A stretch of 64,000 bases of DNA, from contig NC_085139.1 in NCBI RefSeq assembly GCF_024139115.2, positions 101,666,158 to 101,730,157 on the forward strand, given 5' to 3'. The notes beneath the pieces are model-generated. The model did no database searches. It saw nothing but the letters and a program-made list of their open reading frames with translations, and was not told where the DNA came from. The translations under genes were made by a program, and so were the position numbers. Positions 47,979 through 59,222 of the stretch are shown here, piece by piece. Source of the stretch: Armigeres subalbatus (lineage: Eukaryota > Arthropoda > Insecta > Diptera > Culicidae). How positions within the stretch are numbered: the first letter of the stretch is position 1; each line of letters starts with the position of its first letter.

Positions 47979-50900
47979 TCAGACTAAGGCCGAAGTGGCC
48001 TGTGCGGTATATAAGAGTCTTCTCCATTCGGCTCGGTCCATGGCTACACGTCGCCAACCACGCAGTCTACGGAGGGTCCGCAAGTCATCTTCCACCTGAT
48101 CGATCCACCTTGCCCGCTGCGCACCTCGCCTTCTTGTGCCCGTCGGATCGTTGTCGAGAACCATTTTCACCGGGTTACTGTCCGACATTCTGGCTACGTG
48201 CCCGGCCCATCGCAGCCGTCCGATTTTCGCGGTGTGAACGATGGATGGTTCTCCCAACAGCTGATGCAATTCGTGGTTCATTCGCCTCCTCCACGTACCG
48301 TCCGCCATCTGCACCCCACCATAGATGGTACGCAGCACTTTCCTTTCGAAAACTCCAAGTGCGCGTTGGTCCTCCACGAGCATCGTCCAGGTCTCGTGTC
48401 CGTAGAGGACTACCGGTCTAATTAGCGTTTTGTAGATTGTCAGTTTGGTACGGCGGCGAACTCTATTCGATCGGAGCGTCTTGCGGAGTCAAAGTATGTA
48501 CGATTTCCAGCCACTATGCGTCTCCGAATTTCTCTGCTGGTGTCATTTTCGGCAGTCACCAGTGAGCCCAAGTACACAAATTCTTCTACCACCTCGATTT
48601 CGTCACCACCGATGCAAACTCGCGGTGGGTGGCTCACATTGTCTTCTCTTGAACCTCTTCCTATCATGTACTTCGTCTTCGACGTGTTGATGACTAGTCC
48701 GATCCGCTTAGCTTCCCTCTTCAGTCTGATGTAGGCTTCCTCCATCTTCTCAAAGTTACGTGACATAATATCTATGTCGTCGGCGAAACCAAATAGCTGG
48801 ACGGACTTATTGAAAATTGTACCACTCGTGTTAATCCCTGCTCTTCGTATTACCCCTTCCAAAGCGATGTTGAATAGCAGACGTAACCCTCTGCGGGTTT
48901 CGAAGGGACTCGAGAATGCCCCTGAAACTCGAACTACGCACATCACCCACCCGCACATCATTGCTTTGATCAGCCGTGTCAGTTTATCCGGAAAACCGTG
49001 TTCGTGCATAAGCTGCCATAGCTGGTCCCGATCGATTGTATCATATGCGGCTTTGAAGTCGATGAATAGATGATGTGTGGGCACGTTGTATTCGCGGCAT
49101 TTCTGCAGTACCGTCAACTGGGGGGAAGATGATCATTTTTAAGACAAAACATGCAATAACAATGTGTGTTTACATTTTAAATCGAAACAAATATTTTCAA
49201 AACATGTACTGCTATACGTTGCAATAATCAACAACTTTAATTTTCCGAAATGCGTTCGCATTTATTAAAATAAATTAAATTATCACACATTTTTTGAATA
49301 ATCTGGTTTGGGGTGAAGTTGATCAAGACAGCTCTACTATAACCATTATGACCTAGTAGTCGAAATACACTAGGTTATTTGTATGAATGTTGAATTTACT
49401 ACGTAAAGAAGTCTAAGAAGTCAATATTTGAAACGAAAATAGCGTCATTTATGACTATCTCTTCCACAAAATACATTTTCATGATTATAATCGAAAAATT
49501 CGGATTTCTACCTAGCGGTAACATTACTTGAACGGAGAATATTGTTGACTATCGTTTCATAAAAAAATTTGGCACTTTTGACTGACGCATCAAATGATCA
49601 TCTTCACCTCAATGATCATCTTCCCCCCAGTTGACGGTACTTGGCGAATGGCGAACACCTGGTCCGTGGTGGAGCGTTCGCCCATAAAACCCGCCTGGTA
49701 CTGCCCCACGAACTCCCTTGCAGTTGGTGCTAGTCGACGGCATAAAATTTGGGAGAGTACCTTGTAGGCGGCGTTCAGCAATGTGATTGCGCGGTAGTTG
49801 CTACAATCCAGCTTATCGCCCTTTTTGTAGATGGGACACACGACACCTTCCATCCACTCCTGCGGCAAAACTTCCTCCTCCCAAATCTTGGTAATGACCC
49901 AGTGCAGCGCTCTAGCCAGTGCCTCACCACCGTGTTTAAATAGCTCTCCTGGTAGTTGGTCAACCCCAGGGGCTTTGTTGTTCTTCAGCCGGCCAATCTC
50001 CTCCTGGATTTCCTGGAGATCCGGGGCCGGTAGAATTATGTCCTGCGCGCGTTCTCCCAGGTCCATCACCATACCGCCATCTTCGTCTGCCACATCGCCA
50101 TTCAGGTGTTCTTCGTAGTGCTGCCGCCACCTTTGGATCACCTCACGCTCGTTCGTAAGAAGGTTCCCGTTTATGTCCTTACACATATCAGGCTGTGGCA
50201 CGTGGCCCTTACGTGAACGGTTTAACTTCTCATAGAACTTTCGTGTGTTATTAGCGCGGTACAGTTGCTCCGTTTCTTCACGGTCTCGATCTTCCTGCTG
50301 GCGCTTTTTCCTCCGGAAAATCGAGTTTTGTCTGTTCCGCGCCTGTTTATATCGTGCCTCGTTCGCCCTCGTGCGGTGTTGCAGCAATCTCGCCCATGCT
50401 GCATTCTTCTCTTCCACTAACTGCTCACATTCGCCGTCATACCAGTCGTTTCTCTGATCCGGGGGTACCGTGCCAAGTGCAGCGGTTGCGGTGCTACCAA
50501 TGGCGGATCGAATATCTCTCCAGCCATCTTCAAGAGACGCTGCGCCTAGCTGCTCTTCCGTTGGAAGTGCCACTTCCAGCTGCTGCGCGTATTCTTGGGC
50601 TAGTCTACCATCTTGTAGCCGCCCAATGTTAAGCCGCGGCGTCCGACTTCGACGCGTGTTGTACACCGTCGAGAGTTTTGAGCGCAGGCATACTGCAACG
50701 AGGTAGTGGTCGGATTCAATATTCGCACTGCGGTAAGTGCGGACGTTCGTGATGTCGGAGAAGAATTTAACGTCGATTAGAACGTGGTCGATTTGGTTTT
50801 CCGTTTCTTGGTTAGGTGATCTCCATGTGGCCTTGTGGATATTTTTGCGGGGAAAGAAGGTGCTTCGGACTACCATTCCGCGGGAGGCTGCGAAGTTTAT

Positions 50901-51530
50901 GCATCGTTGGCCGTTGTCATTCGATACGGTGTGCAGTCTATCCGGTCCGATGACCGGTCTATACATTTCCTCCCTTCCTACCTGTGCGTTCATGTCACCG
51001 ATGACGATTTTGACGTCCCGCAGTGGGCATCCATCGTATGTCTGCTCCAGCTGTGCGTAGAACGCTTCCTTCTCGTCGTCGGGTCTCCCTTCGTGTGGGC
51101 AGTGCACGTTGATGATGCTATAGTTGAAGAAACGGCCTTTAATCCTCAGCTTGCACATCCTTGCGTTGATTGGCTGCCACCCAATCACGCGTTGGCGCAT
51201 CTTACCCAGCACTATGAAGCCGGTTCCCAGCTCGTTGGTGGTGCCACAGCTTTGGTAGAAGGTAGCCGCTCGATGCCCGCTTTTCCACACTTTCTGTCCT
51301 GTCCAGCAAATCTCCTGCAGCGCCACGACGTCGAAGTTGCGGGGATGTAATTCATCGTAGATCATCCTGTCGCAACCTGCGAAACCTAGCGACTTGCAAT
51401 TCCATGTTCCAAGCTTCCAATCGTGATCCTGTATTCGTCGCCTAGGTCTTTGCCGATTATATCGAGTCGCATTATCTCTTATATTGTTCGTAATGATTGG
51501 TTTTCTAGGCGGCTTATTGGGCCAGCGCAA
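47979..51530 (-). pseudogene. RTE endonuclease/reverse transcriptase ORF, copy 1, disrupted
   Basis: Start at 51530. Residues about 38-280 form an APE-type endonuclease: LGTWNCKS near 40, catalytic Glu73 in ALQEICW, Asp179 and Asn181 in GDMN, SDH at 273-275. A basic linker with RRKKRQQEDRDREE lies near 406-420. Reverse transcriptase begins near 515 (NNKAPGVDQLPGELFK), with GVVCPIYKKGDK at 562, FIDFKAAYD, and the catalytic FADD at about 48780. The C-terminal part has GRLRWAGHVARM. Breaks: a MITE at 49111-49637; a 21-nt in-frame deletion near 48882 removing the QGDGLSC box found in copy 2; and a 1-nt loss near 48489. The element would nick DNA and copy its RNA at the target if intact. This copy cannot make active reverse transcriptase. 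Confidence 0.9.
49111..49637. mobile_element. MITE inserted in RTE copy 1
   Basis: A 527-bp element with a perfect 27-bp terminal inverted repeat beginning CCGTCAACTGGGGGGAAGAT. It is flanked by TA (49109-49110 and 49638-49639). If the outermost C/G pair is assigned to the target, the duplication reads GTAC instead. Copy 2 shows the empty site, GCAGTACATGG. The right end carries a second internal copy of the motif, GGTGAAGATGATCATT. No coding capacity. Likely Tc1/mariner-derived. Confidence 0.9.
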
Positions 51531-51855
51531 ACCTCCTGTCTCGTCGGAGGGCCGTCGTGTCAGGGCTGTTTAGCGTCCCACCTAACACCAGGACTTGGGC
51601 TTGTGCGCTTTGAGCGGCACACGGTCGCTTTGGTGGGGCCTACTTGCGGATACATGCAGCTTTTTATAGAGGTTTAACAGGGCCCACTGTCAAACCCCAC
51701 CACATCCTAGGCAAGCCCCACAACTCGCAGATGGCCTGGGGAGGGATCGTCAAGCCCTTGGACATAGTCCCTGCTGCCCTTTTCGAAAGAATTTTTGAAA
51801 CCAATTTTGTTTTGACACGGTGCTTAACCCCTCCATAATAGGTCGTTTTACCCTA

Positions 51856-52700
51856 CTTATTTTTTAGTACATGCTTAGTTTCTGTCGATACCTAGTAATG
51901 TACAAACAATCAAGCCATTTGGTTAGAACGCGGTCGAGTTATTAACGTTGTGGACGGGAATAGGGGGTGTTGCTCAAATGGTCCCGCTCCCTATATCAAT
52001 GTTATAGTAGAAATACCTTATTCATATAAATGACTAAATGAAATAATTTTGACAATGTGAAATTTTATAAAAAGTTTTGACAAATTTAATCGAAATTCGA
52101 TAGCTTATTGGCAACCTTCAAAAATAAAGTTATTTGCCAAAATTTTAAAGTCCAAAAATCCTGTTCTAATTTTCGAAACGGAAGATTTTCCCTCGGACAT
52201 CTGGAGAAATTCTATGAAACTTCATCCCGAGTCGATGCGAATGATCTGAAATCATTGTAATAGAAATATGCATTATGCACTGATTCAGATTGTTGAAACA
52301 TGTATTGACAAGTTTCAGTCAACTATCAGGAACATTTAAAAAACATCCAAATCAAACGCATATTTCTGTAAAAAATCTGGCAAACAAATGTTGGTATTCT
52401 TTCTGATCAAGAGATTCACATGAACCTTATCGAAAGGATTATAACAAAAATCTCTGCAACATCTAACAAATGAATTCAAATTTCTAATAAACTCCAAACG
52501 TCAATCTCTTGTTTTTTTTACATTCCTGGTATACTTCTGACAGCATTTGATCATCCAAAATTTTGTCAATTATTCAAAAAAATCTAAAACATTTCCAGAA
52601 TGCTGTAAATTCAGTTAGGAAATAATTACAAATTCTTTTTGAGAATGTCACAATCTTGATCTGCTGTCATATGCATATATGACACAAGTTTGTCGAAATT
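51856..52700. other. AT-rich spacer between the two RTE copies
   Basis: No open frame, RNA gene or repeat pair recognised. Confidence 0.5.
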
Positions 52701-53968
52701 GTTATTATTATTATTATTATTATTTATTCAGACTAAAGCCGAAGTAGCCTGTGCGGTATATAAGAGTCTTCTCCATTCGGCTCGGTCCATGGCTACACGC
52801 AGGGCTGGTAGCGATGAATGCCGTTCAAAATAGTGACTTTAGTGACCAACGATGACGAAAAGGTGACCAAATAGTGACTTTCAATTGCAGAAAAAGAGAC
52901 CAAATAGTGACTTTTGTATGATATTTTGAACCGGGTATAGAACTACAAGAAACATCAACATTGTTAAGGTATAAATCGTAGATTGCAAACTAGTATGTTA
53001 TTTTTGAAATCCATATGTAGAATGCTATCAGAAATCAATAAAGGGCTAAAACAACAAAAGCATAAGGATTACTGCTACTGGCCACGTCCATCTTTATCGT
53101 AAGGAAAAATAGGATGGAAGCAAGAAGCCAGTGACTGCGACACTCTTATACGTACCACGGGGTTGAATATTGAGGATGATATTCGTTGGATCAACCAGAA
53201 GCTAGCAATGTGACCATGGTACCACTGTTATTTCATTACAATCAAATTTAAATCAAGTTTTTGAGATTTTGAACTCAACGTGGCATTTTAAGGAAAATTT
53301 TGAAAATCCAATAAAATCATGGTGTCTTATTAGAAATCCACAAATTCTAATAAAGTTAATTTTTAAATGGCACTAACTAAAGTCAGTTATTATTATTAAG
53401 TTAATTAAAAATGAGTGGCCAAATAATCTCGAGTTAAAAAAATCTTTCAAGTCTTATTAGTTTTTTCTTTTATTTTGGATTTTAAAAGTCCGACCAATTC
53501 ATTCACCTCCGCACTAGTTTTTTTGGGTATCTTTTCTTAATTGTTAATAAACAGAATCTTTTCATAAAAATGTGATATTTGTGAAATAAGTTTTGATTTC
53601 AGTGGCTTGTGCCAGAATTACTTCTACATTTTTTTTAGACTTTTCTCGAGGGGTCGCAGCATTTATTTGACAATTATAAACGGATTTAACAACCATTTAA
53701 CAATCATAATGTACTTTCTGTCATCGACACCCTTGTCGCTCATTATTCTCCCTGACATTGAGAAACATCAAACAGCATTGTCATGTGATGAAAATGAAGC
53801 TGTCCACTATCTTTGTCACCTGAGGGTATTAACGCTCACCAGCAGACGTGGTTCTGGTACCAAAACTTCTAAGTTCTGTACTCTTTACTTGAGGTTCGCC
53901 TTAACAAGAATCGGAAATAACCTCCCGATTTTCACAACACACTTACTTGGAGCTTCTTGGGTGCATAT

Positions 53969-54669
53969 TAGACTGGCCCAGGAAACAAAAAGTTGTGTAA
54001 TTCCACGGGGCACCCCCCAGAATTGCGTCTTTGTGTGAGAAAATCAATCTCTGAAAATTTCAGCTCAATAGCTTGTTGCATAAGCTGGCGCATTTGATTT
54101 GAAGTTTGCATGGGGATTTCAGCCAAAATGTATAGGAAAATACACCTCCGTCACTCATTCGATCTGGAAATTGGTTCTGATTGCTCGATTGACCTCAGAA
54201 TTGCAAAAACGGCAGTTGGTATGCTACAGAACAATTTCACAGAACATTGTATGATGATTAAATGAACTTTTATATAGGTTATGGCTGATGCGATTCGATC
54301 AAAAAATCCAAAAATACACAAATCAGCTCCTAATAAATCAGCCGAAAACTATATAAAAGTTCATTTAATCATCATGCAATGTTCTGTGAAATTGTTCTGT
54401 AGCATACCAACTGCCGTTTTTGCAATTCTGAGGTCAATCGAGCAATCAGAACCAATTTTCAGATCGAATGAGTGACGGAGGTGTATTTTCCTATACATTT
54501 TGGCTGAAATCCCCATACAAACTTCAAATCAAATGCGCCAGCTTATGCAACAAGCTATTGAGCTGAAATTTTCAGAGATTGATTTTCTCACACAAAGACA
54601 CAATTCTGGGGGGTGCCCCGTGGAATTACACAAAATTTTTTTCTCCCCATACTAATCTGGGCCAGTCTA
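53969..54669. mobile_element. Foldback element with very long inverted repeats
   Basis: 701 bp from TAGACTGGCCCAG to CTGGGCCAGTCTA, flanked by perfect 8-bp GTGCATAT (53961-53968 and 54670-54677). The two arms, each about 300 bp, are nearly perfect inverted copies (for example GTGTAATTCCACGGGGCACC on the left, GGTGCCCCGTGGAATTACAC on the right). Only about 80 bp of loop (near 54282-54355) separates them. TAG/CTA ends with an 8-bp duplication suggest a hAT-related foldback MITE; a 9-bp MULE-type reading is also possible. Confidence 0.85.
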
Positions 54670-54729
54670 GTGCATATTTCCCAAATTTAATATATTACTA
54701 CCAGATTCACATTTGATTTCGTTGATCAT

Positions 54730-55339
54730 GGGCATGATGACCGTACATTTCGTAGTTGCTACTCCTTGATTGACCAGAACAATCGCAATTGCACAGGGAA
54801 CCAATGGACGGAAGCATGGGATTTGCTCTCAAACCTTAATGTACATAGTCCGAGAGCTCTTGTATTTTAAATGGTCGATAACGGCGCTGGCCAAATCCTC
54901 ACGGTCTATCGGGGATGGGAAGGAATTGATGATGCAGTCACTCGCCCACTATAAGCCAAGAACGCCTCTGCACTCGCCACTAGTTCATGCGGAATTTAGG
55001 AGTTTCATGGCAAAGGTTCGTCTTGGTTAACGGGTTACCAATGTGGTAGTAATAAAAAGGTGTATCTAAATTTAACGCCAGAAACGAGCTTATTCGCTGA
55101 TATCGAAACGGAATGGAAGCCTCGATTGCGTTTTGGGGCTTTTTAGAGCGAAATCATTTTTCGGCGAATGAGCGAAGCGATGCTTTCCCTACAGAATCGC
55201 AAGCGAGTTGGCTCGTGCAAGAAGCCTCGTGATTGAGATTTGAGTATGATTCTACCAACACTGAGAAGAAATAGATTTAACCCACGAGCTTCTGCGTAAG
55301 AGGAAGAAGTGGTAGCCATATGACCACCAATAACGTTTA
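54730..55339 (-). mobile_element. tRNA-headed SINE, family A, copy 2
   Basis: 610 bp in minus orientation, flanked by 22-bp direct repeats starting CACATTTGATTT and ending GTTGATCAT (54708-54729 and 55340-55361, one mismatch). The body matches 11717-12342, including CAATCGCAATTGCACAGGGA and CGATAACGGCGCTGGCCA. The tRNA-like head at about 55280-55332 is more decayed than in copy 1. A segment at about 55085-55240 (GCGAATGAGCGAAGCGATGC) has no counterpart in copy 1. Confidence 0.78.
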
Positions 55340-58300
55340 CACATTTGATTTGGTTGATCATAATAGATACAAATGATTTTTATTCTGAACTTTTTTACAA
55401 AAATAGTGACTTTAGGGACCATTTTCCGAAAAATGGTGACTTTAGTGACTTTTGGATGCAAATAGTGACTTTTTTTAGTGACTAGACTCAAAATAGTGTA
55501 TAGGCCTGTACACGTCGCCAACCACGCAGTCTACGGAGGGTCCGCAAGTCATCTTCCACCTGATCGATCCACCTTGCCCGCTGCGAACCTCGCCTTCTTG
55601 TGCCCGTCGGATCGTTGTCGAGAACCATTTTCACCGGGTTACTGTCCGACATTCTGGCTACGTGCCCGGCCCACCGCAGTCATCCGATGTTTGCGGTGTG
55701 AACGATGGATGGTTCTCTCATCGGCTGATGCAACTCGTAGTTCATTCGCCTCTTCCACGTACCGTCCGCAAATCTGTACCCCACCATAGATGGTACGCAA
55801 CACTTTCCTTTCGAAAACTCCCAGTGCGCGTTGGTCCTCCACGAGCATCGTTCAGGTCTCGTGTCCGTAGAGGACTACCGGTCTAATGAGCGTTTTGTAG
55901 ATTGTCAGTTTGGTACGGCGGCGAACTCTATTCGATCGGAGCGTCTTGCGGAGTCCAAAGTATGTACGATTTCCAGCCACTATGCGTCTCCGAATTTCTC
56001 TGTTGGTATCATTTTCGGCAGTCACCAGTGAGCCCAAGTACACAAATTCTTCTACCACCTCGATTTCGTCACCACCGATTCAAACTCGCCGTGGGTGGCT
56101 CACATTGTCTTCTCTTGAACCCCTTCCTATCATGTACTTCGTCTTCGACGTGTTGATGACTAGTCCGATCCGCTTGGCTTCCCTCTTCAGTCTGATGTAG
56201 GCTTCCTCCATCTTCTCAAAGTTACGTGCCGTAATATCTATGTCGTCGGCGAAGCCAAATATCTGGACGGACTTATTGAAAATTGTACCACTCGTGTTAA
56301 TCCCTGCTCTTCTTATTACCCCTTCCAAAGCGATGTTGAATAGCAGACACGAAAGACCATCACCTTGCCGTAACCCTCTGCGGGTTTCGAAGGGACTCGA
56401 GAATGCCCCTGAAACTCGAACTACGCACATCACCCACCCGCACATCATTGCTTTGATCAGCCGTGTCAGTTTATCCGGAAAACCGTGTTCGTGCATTACC
56501 TGCCATAGCTGGTCCCGATCGATTGTATCATATGCGGCTTTGAAGTCGATGAATAGATGATGTGTGGGCACGTTGTATTCACGGCATTTCTGCAGTACAT
56601 GGCGAATGGCTCTTGTTATTGGTGCTAGTCGATGGCATAAAATTTGGGAGAGTACCTTGTAGGCGGCGTTCAGCAATGTGATTGCGCGGTAGTTGCTACA
56701 ATTCAGCTTATCGCCCTTTTTGTAGATGGGACACACGACACCTTCCATCCACTCCTGCGGCAAAACTTCCTCCTCCCAAATCTTGGTAATGACCCAGTGC
56801 AGCGCTCTAGCCAGTGCCTCACCACCGTGTTTAAATAGCTCTCCTGGTAGTTGGTCAACCCCAGGGTCTTTATTGTTCTTCGGCCAATCTCCTTCTGGAT
56901 TTCCTGGAGATCTGGAGCCGGTAAAATTATGTCCTGCGCGCGTTCTCCCAGGTCCATCACCATACCACCATCTTCGTCTGCCACATCGCCATTCAGGTGT
57001 TCTTCGTAGTGCTGCCGCCACCTTTGGATCACCTCACGCTTGTTTGTAAGAAGGTTCCCGTTTATGTCCTTACACATATCAGGCTGTGGAACGTGGCCCT
57101 TACGTGAACGGTTCAACTTCTCATAGAACTTTCGTGTGTTATTAGCGCGGTACAGTTGCTCCGTCTCTTCACGGTCTCGATCTTCCTGCTGGCGCTTTTT
57201 CCTCCGGAAAATCGAGTTTTGTCTGTTCCGCGCCTGTTTATATCGTGCCTCGTTCGCCCTCGTGCGGTGTTGCAGCAATCTCGCCCATGCTGCATTCTTC
57301 TCTTCCACTAACTGCTCACATTCGCCGTCATACCAGTCGTTTCTCTGATCTGGGGGCACCGTGCCAAGTGCAGCGGTTGCGGTGCTACCAATGGCGGATC
57401 GAATATCTCTCCAGCCATCTTCAAGAGACGCTGCGCCTAGCTGCTCTTCCGTTGGAAGTGCCACTTCCAGCTGCTGCGCGTATTCTTGGGCTAGTCTACC
57501 ATCTTGTAGCCGCCCAATGTTAAGCCGCGGCGTCCGACTTCGACGCGTGTTGTACACCGTCGAGAGTTTTGAGCGCAGGCATACTGCAACGAGGTAGTGG
57601 TCGGATTCAATATTCGCACTGCGGTAAGTGCGGACGTTCGTGATGTCGGAGAAGAATTTAACGTCGATTAGAACGTGGTCGATTTGGTTTTCCGTTTCTT
57701 GGTTAGGTGATCTCCATGTGGCCTTGTGAATATTTTTGCGGGGAAAGAAGGTGCTTCGGACTACCATTCCGCGGGAGGCTGCGAAGTTTATGCATCGTTG
57801 GCCGTTGTCATTCGATACGGTGTGCAGACTATCCGGTCCGATGACCGGTCTATTCATTTCCTCCCTTCCTACCTGTGCGTTCATGTCACCGATGACGATT
57901 TTAACGTCCCGCAGTGGGCATCCATCGTATGTCTGCTCCAGCTGTGCGTCGAACGCTTCTTTCTCGTCGTCGGGTCTCCCTTCGTGTGGGCAGTGCACGT
58001 TGTTGATGCTATAGTTGAAGAAACGGCCTTTAATCCTCAGCTTGCACATCCTTGCGTTGATTGGCTGCCACCCAATCATGCGTTGGCGCATCTTACCCAG
58101 CACTATGAAGCCGGTTCCCAGCTCGTTGGTGGTGCCACAGCTTTGGTAGAAGGTAGCCGCTCGATGCCCGCTTTTCCACACTTTCTGTCCTGTCCAGCAA
58201 ATCTTCTGCAGCGCCACGACGTCGAAGTTGCGGGGATGTAATTCATCGTAGATCATCCTGTCGCAACCTGCGAAACCTAGCGACTTGCAGTTCCATGTTC

Positions 58301-58670
58301 CAAGCTTCCAATCGTGATCCTTTATTCGTCGCCTAGGTCTTTGCCGATTATATCGAGCCGCATTATCTCTTATATTGTTCGTAATGATTGGTTTTCCAGG
58401 CGGCTTATTGGGCCTGCGCAAACCTCCTGTCTCGTCGGAGGGCCGTCGTGTCAGGGCTGTTTAGCGTCCCACCTAACACCAGGACTTGGGCTTGTGCGCT
58501 TTGAGCGGCACACGGTCGCTTTGGTGGGGCCTACCTGCGGATACATGCAGCTTTTTATAGAGGTTTAACAGGGCCCACTGTCAAACCCCACCACATCCTA
58601 GGCAAGCCCCACAACTCGCAGATGGCCTGAGGAGGGATCGTCAAGCCCTTGGACATAGTCCCTGCTGCCC

Positions 58671-58999
58671 CTAATGCTATCAATACGGTGCTATAAAAAA
58701 TAGGTCCAAATTTTCTTGAACCTTAAGTTAGCTGATTTAAAGGATAAGATTGTCCGTAATTTTTTTGGGAAAGTCGTCTTCGGGTAACTTTTAGAGCTCA
58801 AATAATGCAAACTTCGATGTATAAATATGATCAATATCTTTTGCCGAACAGAAGTTATAATCGTTTTTGGATTGGAGATGTGTTTTTTTTTTATCTCAAG
58901 TTTTATCAATTTCACTAATGTCTTATTTTTTTTTTTCAAATTAATTGATATAGCTCGAAAACGGAAAAGGGTACAGATGTTGCTTTTATAGCAAAACAC
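58671..58999. other. AT-rich stretch, nothing recognised
   Basis: No open frame with a recognisable domain (a 102-codon minus frame is low-complexity, Ile/Lys rich). Confidence 0.5.
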
Positions 59000-59222
59000 G
59001 CGTCTTTAAAAGTTTTAAAACAAATTCGTAGGTAGATACAAGCTTGGACCACAGTTATTGATTTTGGGACTAATCACTATCTCTTAGATGGAAGCAATGC
59101 ACTCTCGAATAAGCAAGATCTGTCCTGGCCACGACCTTGCGAATGCTGAGGAAGGGAGAGGATGGTTAGTTGAACACCTTCTTAAGAAAGATGCATAGGT
59201 GTCACGGGAGGTTTTTGCGGAA
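59000..59222 (-). mobile_element. SINE family B, truncated copy
   Basis: Matches the body of the SINE at 60187-60634: AATTCGTAGGTAGATACAAG, GACTAATCACTATCTCTTAG, GATCTGTCCTGGCCACGACC and CACGGGAGGTTTTTG. The tRNA-like head is missing. Ends at degenerate array D sequence. Confidence 0.75.

Larger units (their letters stand above)
47964..51785 (-). mobile_element. RTE/JAM1-type non-LTR retrotransposon, copy 1
   Basis: Minus-orientation element flanked by a perfect 14-bp target duplication AAAGAATTTTTGAA (47950-47963 and 51786-51799). Its 5' end (GGGCAGCAGGGACTATGTCC, near 51779) is the same as that of copy 2, so this is probably the full 5' end. The 3' end has a short TAAATAATAAAT tail. Net length is about 3.3 kb once the MITE at 49111-49637 is removed. 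It has one frame with endonuclease and reverse transcriptase, as in RTE-clade elements. The two copies look near-identical by eye, implying recent activity. Confidence 0.9.
47482..51853. mobile_element. TA-flanked MITE split by RTE copy 1
   Basis: Ends GGGTAAAACGTCCTAT (47482) and, inverted, GGGTAAAACGACCTAT (51853), with TA at 47480-47481 and 51854-51855. After removing the RTE and one copy of its duplication, about 536 bp remain. The interior repeats TATTGTTGTGGTA / TATTGCGGTAGT-like motifs. Tc1/mariner-type by its TA duplication. No transposase seen. Confidence 0.65.
52800..55508. mobile_element. 2.7-kb insertion in RTE copy 2, CAGGGCTGG end
   Basis: Copy 1 gives the empty site. The insertion is flanked by TACACG (52794-52799 and 55509-55514). 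It starts CAGGGCTGGTAGCGATGA and ends ATAGTGTATAGGCCTG, so the outer CAGG/CCTG are inverted. Both ends carry runs of AATAGTGACTTTAGTGAC in direct, not inverted, orientation (52831-52920 and 55402-55490). CAGGG ends recall hAT, but hAT normally makes 8-bp duplications; here only 6 bp match, or 8 with two mismatches. No transposase is recognised. A foldback element and a SINE lie inside. Confidence 0.65.
52728..58421 (-). pseudogene. RTE endonuclease/reverse transcriptase ORF, copy 2, disrupted
   Basis: Start at 58421 with the same domain order as copy 1. Breaks: the endonuclease catalytic Glu73 codon is AAG, Lys (58203-58205, ALQKICW). A 4-nt deletion near 56880 shifts the frame in NNKxPGVDQ. 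A 63-nt in-frame deletion near 56615 removes the GQYQAGFMGERSTTDQ stretch of the reverse transcriptase. There are further frameshifts before the C-terminal part (55639-55848) and the 2709-bp insertion. The FADD box near 56245 and the QGDGLSC box (56345-56373) are intact here, unlike the latter in copy 1. Confidence 0.88.
52702..58670 (-). mobile_element. RTE/JAM1-type non-LTR retrotransposon, copy 2
   Basis: Same family and orientation as copy 1, about 0.9 kb away. The 3' end carries an (ATT)n tail at 52702-52727 on the plus strand. The 5' end is at 58670, at the same base as copy 1. A 2709-bp insertion (52800-55508) splits the 3' part. Net length is about 3.25 kb. No clear target duplication was found at its outer edges. 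Confidence 0.88.

Noticed and set aside
48002..50457. Numerous plus-strand frames of 60-170 codons across 48.0-51.7 and 55.5-58.6 kb
   Set aside because: Antisense shadows of the RTE endonuclease/reverse transcriptase frame, duplicated in both copies.
52800..55508. Helitron or LTR element for the 2.7-kb insertion
   Set aside because: A target duplication exists (Helitrons make none) and ends are not TG...CA with long terminal repeats.
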